The notes beneath the pieces were generated by a model. It saw nothing but the letters and a program-made list of their open reading frames with translations, searched no databases and was not told the origin of the DNA. Source: Didymodactylos carnosus (taxonomy: Eukaryota > Rotifera > Eurotatoria > Philodinida > Philodinidae). Taken from it: a stretch of DNA of 33,406 nt. Positions 9,741 through 20,960 of the stretch are shown here, piece by piece. The translations under genes were made by a program, and so were the position numbers. The DNA is taken from contig CAJNOQ010001300.1 of assembly GCA_905250885.1 (NCBI GenBank), forward strand, positions 1 to 33,406, read 5' to 3'. How positions within the stretch are numbered: the first letter of the stretch is position 1; each line of letters begins with the position of its first letter.

Positions 9741-12700
9741 AGACTCCTGATGATATGCAAAGTAGTAGAAAAGTGGTTTCACGAAATTCTAAGTTCAGAT
9801 TTCCTCCACAAAATGGATCGTGTATTTTCTTGTGTACTTCATTTTCTAGCTCTTGAAATTATGTACAACATCATATAAAACTACGTTTTAGCATGAATTT
9901 GACAATTCTTTTGACTGGATTTCGCTTAGGAAAGATACTGTTTCTGACTTTCAACGAATAATTCATTTTTCTTTCTTTAATCGACACATGCTCTTTGTGA
10001 AAATGGGTCGTTATAGACGAAAAGTTTATACTATTTGCAATATGCTACCTGCAACACATAGAAATGCTAGAGAGCATGAAAAATAGTTTTTGGAATTCGC
10101 TCACTTGTTCATGAAGTTGTCAGAATACTTTTAAAAAAGAGATCTTCACATACGCCATGGTTTTTATCATATTTTTATGAACTTATTAAATAGATCGGCC
10201 ATAGAATAACTGTGATCTGAACAATTTACTATTCTGTCTACCCATTATAAAAAAGAAATCATTTTCAAACGGATAACGAAATTTTTTTTCTCTATTCAAG
10301 AAAGTCGAAGTGTGACTGCATATTTTGTAGTTCGTGCACTCTCCATATAATTGGTCATTATTTAAATTCGTTCTCTCGGGTTTCTATATGGAAAGTGGCT
10401 TAGAAACAAGGATACTCGTCACATGTATGATCACTATATCACAAAGCCACTAATAAGTCTAGAGTGCTGAATTCGAATCAGTCATGATGAACAGTTCCGA
10501 ATTTTTGTTTCTTAAGACGTCTGATAAAAGCTCACGAGTAATTAACTTTAAATAGAACTAAAAAGAAGAGACGTATTTAATTTGTCAGTGCTTCCACTCA
10601 GAACTCATCTCAGTGTCTGTGAACCTTCTGTGATAATCTGTGATCCATAATTCTGTGGTGTCTGTGATCCGTCTGTGCTACTCTGAAAATGAGGTCTACG
10701 ACTTCAAGTTTGATAAAACAAGTATTCGTTCCAGACACTTGTTCCTCATAATAATGTCTCAATCTCGAACTTTCTCGCCCACAAACGTCTCCTCCTATGA
10801 CAAAAATGAGCGCGACAGTTGTTTAACAATAGTTTTATCTCATGTCTATGTTATGTCTTATGTTATACTACTCAATAAAGTATCATATTCATTATCATGA
10901 ATGTTTTATGTATGCTATACGTGTCAATTAAAAAAACCTATGATCAAGTTGTAAAAAATTTTGACTCATAGACAATTCAGTCAAAAAAAAAAGAAGAAAT
11001 GAGAAGAAAAAATTTGATGTTTTTTTGTTTGAACTGATTGAGAGAACGAACTGTACAAAAAATAAAATTGATTTAAACCATGTATACGCTTTTCTTCTCT
11101 TTTCATCAAAGCGCTCAGTATATCTATGTATATATATATACTATATATGACGCGCCCAAACGTGTGGCATATGATGGACGGTATGCACCTGAACAAAACA
11201 GAAAAATATAGAAAAAAAATTTTTATTGCAACATTTCTTAGTCAAGTTAACTAAAAAGGAGAAAATGGACAGTAAAGAAAATTTTGTTTTAAAAGTTATA
11301 TACACATATAGTTCCCATTCATTTACTTATTTTCTGTTCAAAACGTAATATAAAATACACACACATAGGTAGAGAACGAGTAACAAGAAAGAAAGGGAAC
11401 ATTGGAGAGAAATTTGACTTTTCTCTTTTTTTTCTTCTTCTCTATATTTTAAAAAATATATACACGGCGACCAAATGTTCAATATATTCAACGACGACGT
11501 CGACCACTTTTATACACGCGTATATATCTGTACACAATTTGAAACATAACCTTATGTTGTAACTATTTTCTTTTTTGAAGTTGTTTTGTCTTGAAATTTA
11601 AAGAATGGTTCACAGACAATGAAAAAAGGTAATTGGAAGATTCTTTTTATTTTTTTGCAATTAGTTTGTCTACACGCATTATTAAGTCGTACGTCCTGCA
11701 ATATAGACTATTAAACCAAGATTATGAATTCTATTAATTAATGAATAAAAAAATTAAATTTTGGTCTAATGTTTTTTATTTATATCCAAAGATACTTTTT
11801 ATAATAAGAAGAGGAGTTAAAGACAGTTTTAGCACGATGACATCTGTGTCTCTTGAACTAGAATATATTTTATAGTGTTAATTTCTATTTCTATCTTAAA
11901 GTATTTTAGTTTTTCGATTGTCTTGATATTCATATATAGAATAGTTTAATCACTGAATAGGAGAGAAGTATTTTCACATACGTATCGTTGATATTTTACG
12001 GTTTTTCCGATACCTTATTGACTAATTGTTTAATTGACAGGATATAAAAAAAGTCCTGTATATGTGTGTGTGCGTATGCTTCTTGTCTGTCAAGAGGTGT
12101 ATTGTTGTTGTTTCTTGACCAAAACACAGAATTCTATGTTCATTCATTCACTCACCTATATTTATTCTTAATTTACTCATAGATATGTCTGCCTATTGTC
12201 AAACAACAATTTATATCTCTCACGAGAATCACATTTTTTTTTCTCTTCTAAGGTCATGATAAGAATAATTAAGATAAGCATAGCGAATATTTGACATCTC
12301 CAATCTCTTTCCCTCTATTTTGTTGTTTAAACAGATTAAAGATCCCTAATTCAAGGTTGTTGATCTACGCACACCTATAAAAAAAGAACTAAGGTAAAAT
12401 AAACGCCAGAAGTAATTAGGTCAAAAGTACACACAGAATCTTTTTTCTTTACATGAATAACATCTTGCTAATGTCAGACATATTCAGGATCAAGTAAATT
12501 ATACATGTTATAGTCTAGGAAAGTTATTTTTAATACGTATAAACAATACCATTTCCAATTACTCTTTTGGTAATGTTTTTCCTTAAAGAAATTTGAAAAG
12601 AATTTCATTAATCATAGCAGATTTTGCTCGTTTTTGTTATAACTTGAAAAGTCTTTAGAATTTAAGTCAATAGATTTTATTTTTCTATAATTAAATGTGA

Positions 12701-15700
12701 TATAGGAGAAAATCTGTGTTTTGCTAATGTTATGAATACAAACGTTTAATTTTGAATGATCCCTTTTTTTCTTCAAGTTGAATTTCTTCAAAGGTCATTT
12801 TATTGAACGAGTTTCCCACAAATCAAAATGTATGTGTTGAGAAATTTTTATCACCATTCAAATATATGCTTAGCATGTTTTTGATGATTTTCTATTTGGT
12901 TATCTCACCTATTTTTGTTAGATGTGAGATAGACAGAAATAATAAGTTCAACATTCAACATCTGTTCGCCAAAACATATGACATTTAACATGTTAATTAT
13001 TAATAGCAAGAATAATCACGAACAAATTTTACTTTTATATTTTACTAACCTTGCCTATTGTCTTGGGTTTAGGGAGTTACCCTCAGGAAAATTTTTTTTT
13101 ATTCTACAGGCGATCTTAATGAAACTTGAATATGTTAATACTTTTTTTCGGAATGAGTAAAAACATGCTGGTAGTTTCAAATGAAAGTAGACACTTAGAT
13201 CTAAAAATCTAGATTTTTGAATTTTGCTTTCGTTTACTTTCTGCACAAATTTCAAGTCAAAACTCAAAAAAACCTTGAAATCCGAGATAGTATTTTTCAG
13301 TTTTTCTCGAAACAGGAAGTAAAATTCCGGAATCTGTTCCATGGATGTTTAAACGTATATCTCGACTTTAGAATAAAAAAAAAATGAAGGTTCTACGATG
13401 AAACATAGTAGGAGAAGTAGCATTTTTGCTGTACCAAACCATATTCAGCAAAAAACGGTGGAACAAGTAGGATGATCACTGTAGCAGTAAATGTAAAGTT
13501 TAATATAGGAGTGTGATGTATATTTATAAAGCAAAAAAGGACACAAGGTAAACACCTTTACCAGCGAAAATGACAGTATTTGATCCATAGTAACTAAGGA
13601 AAACAATTTTAGAAATTGACGGACTACTGAGATAGCTTTCAGAAAAACTATGTTTTTATTGAAAGCGACACATATGTTGATAGAGGAGACTTCAGAGTAT
13701 CTAACTGAGCAATAAACTCAACTTCGATTTTTTTTAACGAAAATCATCGATGTCTGAGGAAGATCCTTAACGTCTCATTTTCTTTGAGTCTATAGAACTA
13801 CCCTTTTTGTCGCTCTATGAAGATATGAAAAGAATGCTTAATCCAGCCGAAAAAGTTGTGTTTTGCATAACGTTTATTTGCCTTTCGTTTTGGAAATATC
13901 TTTTCTTGAAAAAACATTCTAGTTTTCTGAGATTTTACAATGTTGATTTAAATTATTGTACAGTGGATATAGGAATGCTATAAGCACTAACATTTTTTTT
14001 GGCTAAGAGGTATGAATAGTGCCTCCGATTGAAGAACGATTGACTTTTTTTACTAGAAAAATGAAACCTTCACAATTGTGTAGAGTTATTAGGTGAGTAA
14101 TGAATAGAACCTTGAAGATCTTTTGAATGAGCGTAATTCTTCAGATATTATCAAGCAAAATAATGAGAGAAGTGATTATTAAATGTCTAAATACAACATT
14201 CATATGTACATGTCCAAAAAAATGTTATATGGTCGTTTTTCTTTTACTTTTAATACTTCTGTTTATTGGGGTACCAACTAGTTGATGGGGTTTGCACATA
14301 TATTTTGAGTGCGAACATTTTTTTGCTAATAAAAAAAGAATATTAAAAAGAAGTCCATTTTATTTTCTTCTCTCTTTTTTTTTTTTTTTTGTTGCTATAT
14401 TGAGGTCAAGAGTTTGATATTTTTCTTTTTCTCTTCAGAATCTAAAACGTTAAAATCAAAAAGTTTACATTAGGTGAAATATATTTATTACTCTTAGTTT
14501 TATAATACCCATAGCAAAAAAAGAGAGAGAAAACTATAAATAATTGAACTTCATCAGTGTTCACTTGTTTTTGTTCTCTAGTGTAAAGTGGTGGAAAAAA
14601 GAAGAACAAAAAACTATTTTTATTTAGTATAAAAATGAAGAGATATTACATCATAGTACTCCAGAGAAAAAGAAAATAGAATAACCTTGTAAAGTTGTTA
14701 ACGATGTTCAATGTGCACATTAAAATTGTTGAATTTATACCATGCTCTTTTTGTGTGCGTTTGTGTACTGTCATTGCAATGATCATTAGAGAGAGAAAGA
14801 GAGATTGAGAGACTAGTGAGAGTATACATAAAAGATTTTTTTTTCTCTTCTTTATCCAAAGTGTTAAATACTTATAGTTTTATGCGTGTTTGAACACTTG
14901 TTGGTTTAGGTATAATATCTGGCAGAAATAAGTATAAAAACTACCTTGACAGCGAGAATCCAAATGCGCTTTAAATCTTCATACAACTTCTAGTAAAATT
15001 ATTAAATTGTTTTATATTATAAACAAATATTTTCAAATTTAAGATGCAAAATTTCAGGTAAGAAAACATAGAGAATAAGAGAGATTATTCTTTTAAATTA
15101 CTCTAGAGAACATTATTTCTCATCCACCTTGAAATGAACCTTGAATAAATTGTATCATTAAATGTAAGATTAATAGGCGAAAATAAACCAAATGAAAACA
15201 GAAGTGTGAAGTGATCTACATCCCTTATGCTTTCGAATCAGCAATCAAATTTAGCAAAAAAAGAACTATAAATGTTGTGGTACGGTAATAAAGAGTAGAT
15301 AGACTTCATATAATTATGCATCAGATTAACTTTTTCGTACCGTTTTTATTCAATCAAAATGCCTTGATTTTTTTCTACGTTTTTGTAAAAGAAAGAAGAT
15401 AGTATAGTAGCGTTTAAAAAAAATATATCTAAAGTATCTGTTCTTTCACACTATTGGATAAAACGAATACAATGAAAGGTTAATTCTAGATTATGAGCGA
15501 TGGGCAGTAAAGACTCAATGTTCAGCATTTGTCACGCATATTTACGACACAGTTTTACTGGAAGATATATCTATTGGTATGTAAATGAAATATCTTATAG
15601 ACGAGATTTTTTTTAATTTTCAAATTTAGTCGCTGCGTGTTTTTGTTGTTTTCAAACGTAGTCTATTCAATACTCGTTCAGGCGATTCTTAATAAATATG

Positions 15701-16209
15701 TGAAAAGAGAGATCACTATTAATACTAGTTCATAGTTGTTGTTGTCGTGTGTGTGTGTGTATGTCTTCATGTTCAATGATGTGAAAATATTTCTATTATG
15801 CAGATACAATTGCGCAACGACCTAATCATACAACAAGTTTAAGTCAAAAATATACATATCTCGTTGAAATTACATATTAACGCAAAAAAAGGTATAGCGT
15901 ATGAAGATCTATTAGTATATTGGTAGAAAAATATGAAAGTTGCAGTATTAATAATGATCTTTTGAAACTCCGACGTACGTATCAATATTGAAAGGATACT
16001 TGAGTTTAGGCAAAAATGTGGATAACAGAATATTTTTTTTAACATAGAACATCCTCCTGTATCCGTATTCACACGGACGGACACTTGAGTTATCTTCAGT
16101 GGGAATATCAACAATAAGAGAGAAATCAAATGCATAACGTTTATCAAAATATTTGAATCAATACAATTCATGTCATCGCGACATCCTTTTCATAGTTATA
16201 TATGTCTGA
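9741..16209. other. Long gene-free AT-rich region
   Basis: About 6.5 kb without a supported gene on either strand. It contains a TCTGTG cluster (10616-10677, listed separately), alternating AT/TA tracts near 11120-11150, short (TG)n runs near 12060 and 15740, a 16-bp palindrome AAAAATCTAGATTTTT (13203-13218), and a segment near 13080-13180 that looks like a diverged copy of sequence near 24440-24560. Open frames are short and AT-biased. It probably includes promoter and enhancer DNA for the genes on either side, but no element can be named. Confidence 0.4.
10616..10677 (+). repeat. Six TCTGTG motifs at roughly helical spacing
   Basis: TCTGTG starts at 10616, 10627, 10637, 10652, 10661 and 10672, giving spacings of 11, 10, 15, 9 and 11 bp; two copies extend to TCTGTGATCC. 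It could be a decayed short tandem repeat or a cluster of protein-binding sites. Function unknown. Confidence 0.45.
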
Positions 16210-16312
16210 CAGTGGCGTAACTACGGTTGAGGTTGGGGGGTGGGGAGGCCGAGGTATTTTTCGAACTAATGGAGTTGGCCCAACGATAAATAAAATTCTA
16301 GTTACACCACTA
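16210..16312. mobile_element. 103-bp CAGTGGCGTAAC-type MITE
   Basis: The left end CAGTGGCGTAACTAC (from 16210) and the right end, read from the other strand TAGTGGTGTAACTAG (ending 16312), match at 12 of 15 positions. The left half holds a G-rich run (GGTTGGGGGGTGGGGAGG) unlike its AT-rich surroundings. The flanking 8-mers match at only 4 of 8, so a target duplication is not preserved. The CAGTGGCG start is shared with the element at 7999, which suggests the same superfamily. Confidence 0.55.
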
Positions 16313-17176
16313 ACACCGGAGTTTTGTCTTCAGATGAATAAATCTTTTAAGCAGTACCATGTCCATTGAACACGGCGTGTATGTTAAATGAATAACAGTG
16401 ATTAGCTAGTCTTTATCGTGTCAATGAAAAGACGATTAGAAATTGATGAGATGTTTAGCAACGTTCATTCTATTGTCAGTTCAACCTTCTTTTAGATACA
16501 TAAATAATGTGGGCCCTATTTTTTTAATGAAAGATGTCTCTCTTTCTTCAATTGTTCAGATTTTTTGTATTTTTTAATCCTGTTAAAAATTAAATTTCTT
16601 CACAACATATTTCTTAAATCGTCCAGAATTGAGTTTGATTGTGTGCAGTTACAAATTTTGATAAAAGAAAGAAGAAAAAAAAAAAACATGTATATTATTT
16701 CTGCATATTGTTTCTGTTTTTTATTCTTTTCTTTTGCTTTTGGTTCTATAGACAGATACATATTCTATTACCTAATTTCAAATAGATACTATCAGATCAA
16801 TGCATATATTTAAATTCCAATGAGTCTCGAGAACATAGAGAAAAAAATTGTTTATTTATATCATTATGTAAGCTTTCAAATAGTAGAAAATAAATAAAAA
16901 CAAAGTGTAGGTAATTGAAAATATTCGTTATCATGAAATTTCAATTATAACTCGTCAATAGTTTTTTATAGCATTTATTACAATAAACTATAGAAGGACC
17001 AAAACTTATTTTTATTTTTTGGTTTGAACTAGGCTATATAAAATCAAAAATAAATGTTTTACGGTGATGAATCCACTTACTGTTTATTCTTCTCTTCTCA
17101 TTAAATTTTATTCACTTTTTTTTTTTCTTCTTCTCTTCCACTGATATGTATTCATATATTTTTCTCTTTTTTTCAG

Positions 17177-17311
17177 ATATATGTTGAACGTGATTTGAAC
17201 AGTTTTTAATATTATGAAATATGTATCGAGAGAAGATGAAAACAAAAAAGAGAAAGTTGTTTTAAATTAAATAATAATAATATCAACAACGCCAACACTG
17301 TTCAACAAGTG
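17177..17311 (+). other. Candidate non-coding 5' exon of Shank
   Basis: A long pyrimidine tract ending TTTTTTTCAG (to 17176) is followed 135 nt later by a perfect donor, G|GTAAGT at 17312. The interval has short frames only, including one starting MKYVSREDEN that stops after 18 codons, so it would be untranslated. The next good acceptor on this strand in the Shank direction is at 20079, 37 nt before the Shank ATG. A 5' UTR exon joined over a 2.8-kb intron is the simplest reading. Transcript data would decide. Confidence 0.35.
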
Positions 17312-19925
17312 GTAAGTCTACAGTTGCACAAAAAAGTTTATCTTTCATAGTAATTTTCAGTCAAATGAAACGCCATCATACGTATGTTAGATATATAATC
17401 TATCCAAGATAAAAAAGAAGTGTTAAGATATATAAAAGAATATTAGTGACAGATGTGAACAGGACTCTTTCCCACTCTGTTCCTACAATACAAAATTTTT
17501 TTTTTATTAAAGATATCATCTTAATTATGAACATACATTTATTCAAGTGTCTATTATTAAGGGTGTTCGTATAGTGAGAAACTCTTTTGAAAATATTCTT
17601 ATATTTCGTATCTTTCTATTTTAAACTTGACTTGTTTAAACTAAATAAATTTTGTTTTACAAACCCTCTTTCGTTACAGAAAAGTTCAAATCATGAAAAC
17701 TTGAAACACAGTTCTCGCACACTAACTTTCTGTAACTTTTCTCTCACAGTACGTCAGACGCCACTAAAAGAATCTGGTGATTCGATCTTCAATGGCGATC
17801 ATCCATCCACCTACTAATCGTCGTCCTGATGCTTAATCTTCGAAAAAAAATAAATTCATTGTCACAATTTCTCTATGAGAACCAAGGCTTAAGTTTTCCT
17901 GTAACGAATAAGCGGTTGTAAAACACATTTCATATGTTTTCCGACGTGCATAGATCGTTTTATCACACAACAAGTGGGTATATAAAGCTTGTCATCATTT
18001 GAAAGTTCATTTCACATGTACATTTCCTGATTGAAAATAGTTTATGTTTTTTTCTTTTCTTTATTTTTTGTTTTATTTACTAAGACAAATAAGACACTGT
18101 ATTAATTCATTTATCAAAATCTTTACCTCTCTCTCTCTCTCTCTTCTTTACATAGGTGTGTACAAAATTTTTATTTTGCTGAAAAAAAGAAGAAGCGATG
18201 TGAGTGCACATTGATAACAAGAGATAATCTCAACTGTGTTCTGTTCTACCATAATAAACTCAATGTTTGTGATCAGCTTAACTTGTGTCGATGTATATCA
18301 AAAATATAACTAAAAAGAAGTGAAGGTAGAAATTTATTCATCCAATTCATACTATTTTTCTTACTTGTCGTTCGAATTTATATTAAAGAAAATGAGATTG
18401 ACGCTTTTTGAGACTATGTATAGTTTAGTTTATGTGTTCTATAATCTCTTTTGTGACGTGACATTAAGAATGTCTGCTTTGTAAAAGAAAAAGACTTCGC
18501 ATAAATGACTAATTAAAAGCGTGCCAATTAGTGAGAAGAACATATTTTAGAAACCTTATAGTGGACATGTATTGTAAAGATACAGTGAAAAACGTGTTCT
18601 AGTCTTTATGTTTAGAGTTTCCTAATAGTCCAGCTGTGTCAAAGAGTTCTCTAATTATTTGTCAGTTTTTTTTTACTCATAATGTTCATAATTCATACAT
18701 TTTCTGTGTGATAGAAACGATTGTTAAAGTCAGTTGTCAAAGTTTTATTTTTTATCGACAACAATTATTTTCTGTTTGTATACAAAAAGAAAAGAAAAGA
18801 AAAAAGATTAAATGTTGGTGAAAAATGATCTCTTAGAGAACATCTAATTTTTAATTTGCTTTTTTTCTATTTCTAATATTTTTAATCAGAACGTAATGTT
18901 TAATTGGAATAATATATTTCAGACTATTTACATGTGATACTGGTAAATTCATAATCGGTTCACAAAACACTTTCAAAATTTCCGAATATTTTCTATTGTA
19001 GCTGTATAATGATGTATAGTGCAAAATTTAAATGAAAATATTGAAATCTACGTTCTATATAAGTTCTCTAATCTAAGAACGAAAAAAAATCTAAGTTCTC
19101 CAGAAAATCCTGTAAGATTTTAGACATCTTCGTTAAATTTATCATTTTTTCAAGTTTGTCAATCTGTAAGATATTTGCAATAGAGTAGTGTATTTTGAAA
19201 TTGAATCGATTTAAAGTAAATTAAGAATTTGTCGGTTTTATCATCCAATGTAGACAGACGTCTACTAGATTCTTGAAATTTTTTTAATAAAAAACGAACA
19301 TTTTCACACGACTCAACATAAGCTATAAGATTTCAATTGCTATTTCAAACTTTTGGCGTTTTAACCTAATTTTTTGTTTTCTAAAGATTTTTCACAGAAT
19401 ACTTTTATATTGTCTTTATAAATATGTAAAGATACTGTAAAGTCTCGTCTAATCGTATTGTCTCTATCTATCATCAATCAAAATTTATTTAAAAAAAATG
19501 TCACTGTTTTTTAATGGACTATAATTTTTTATTTTTCAATATGCGCGACACGTTCATCGATATAAACTTATGAGTAAAGTGTTTGTACATGTTTATTCGA
19601 TAACATTTTCCTTTTATTTCTGTTAAAAGAAATAAAAATTTCGTTTTAACCGTTTATAACGACCCGACCATATTCAATAGATATGTGTATTTTATTCAAT
19701 CATTGAATAGTACCTATAAATTATTATTACATAATCAAAAGTGTTTTGATAACGTGTAACACATTGCGTATTGTTTGTTGATCATTTAAACTTTACGAAT
19801 CACTCACCAAAATATATTTGAATACCGTTCAGTAGATCAATTTAAAACTAAAACATTTTTCAAAAAAAAATTTTGATTTTGAATGAGCTGTTGATTAAAA
19901 TTTAAATATCAAAAACAAATAACAG
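17312..19925. other. Probable first intron / upstream region of Shank
   Basis: No coding signal on either strand. It contains a (CT)9 microsatellite at 18127-18144 and A/T-rich filler. If the exon at 17177-17311 is real this is intronic; otherwise it is promoter-proximal. Confidence 0.35.
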
Positions 19926-19933
19926 TGTATAAG

Positions 19934-20120
19934 ATGAATGGTGGTTATGGTTGTGAAAGTTATGAGGCTAAGAAAAAGGAGAGTGATATGTTGAAAACTT
20001 TAAGAGAAAAAGGTATCACTATAAATATGATCCATTTGTACAATTTTCTTCTCATTTTCAAATTTTATTCATATTATAGATTATATATTAATTTATTTCG
20101 ATCAAATGCAACAACAATGA
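19934..20120 (+). promoter_or_regulatory. Shank leader: spliceable upstream ORF that ends on the Shank start codon
   Basis: An ATG at 19934 opens a frame that, unspliced, runs straight into Shank and would add a 61-residue N-terminal extension with a hydrophobic part. A 67-nt GT-AG segment (20013-20079), the size of the gene's short introns, lies within it. If it is removed, the upstream frame becomes 39 codons and its TGA (20118-20120) overlaps the Shank ATG (20117-20119) as ATGA, an arrangement compatible with termination-reinitiation. Alternatively the acceptor at 20079 joins a distant 5' exon and this segment is not in the mRNA. Confidence 0.4.
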
Positions 20121-20960
20121 CGTTAGCAAACATGTCCGATGTAAATATAAATAACCATCAAGATGAAAAAGATGATTCTGGTATTGAGCAAGACAATAGT
20201 ATTATTTATATAAGAATTGCCGTTGAAGATCAAAATTTGCAGGTATGAAATGAAGATCATCTACTTTTTGTTCAAAAATCATTCAATAGAAGTAATTTAA
20301 CGATATCAGATTAACTTGTTAGATGTTCAGATACAAATCAAAATAAATTTGATCAGAGAGATTTCAAGAGATCCTCATTCAATTTTATAGTTCAAATAGT
20401 ATAAAGAATATTGTACAGATATTTTTGACAGTGTGATGGTCTGATGATGAACAATTAGATATTTCAGTTTTAAATCTAATATTTAACCAATAATTGATAG
20501 ATATTTATTTCATTATACAATATTAATCTTTCTAATTAATTTAATATTTTCTAGAAAGTGTTAAAATTTAATTTGGATGATACTGTATGGAGTGCAAAAT
20601 TAAAAGTTTTACAACATTTATTAAAAGTTTGTATTTAGTGTTTTCTTTTTTAATGTTTACTTTAACTATTATATTTTTCCGTGGTATAGGAAGTGAATGA
20701 TGGTTTAAATTTTGGATTATATTCACCCCCCTGTAATGGACGTGCAGGAAAATTTTTAGATGAATCAAGATGTATTCGAGATTATCCATTATGTCAGCCA
20801 GTGGGATATTTGGAAGTAAGCAAAATTGATAATATCTATATATTAGAATATTTTTGCATAGACAAATTCTCATGTATTCTCACTATTTTATTTACAGTTT
20901 AAATATAAAAGACGGGTTTACAAAGCTGTCCATCTTATGCAAAAAAATATTAATTCAAAA
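20117..20960 (+). other. Shank: Shank exons 1-4: SPN domain (ubiquitin-like fold)
   Basis: These four exons encode residues 1-129. The family's SPN domain binds GTP-loaded Ras/Rap proteins and folds back on the ankyrin repeats. Visible matches are IYIRIAVEDQNLQ, KFNLDDTVWSAK, NFGLYSPPCNGRAGKFLDE and PVGYLEFKYKRRVY. By remembered alignment, R33 and K43 fall where SHANK3 has R12 and K22, reported as small-GTPase contacts, and L89 falls where SHANK3 has L68. So the binding face looks preserved. Introns here are 312, 63 and 82 nt, all phase 0. The acidic, Asn-rich first 28 residues are lineage-specific. Confidence 0.9.

Noticed and set aside
12803..13342. Cluster of 60-95 codon frames on both strands
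   Set aside because: Low-complexity AT-rich peptides without domains, overlapping a suspected old repeat.
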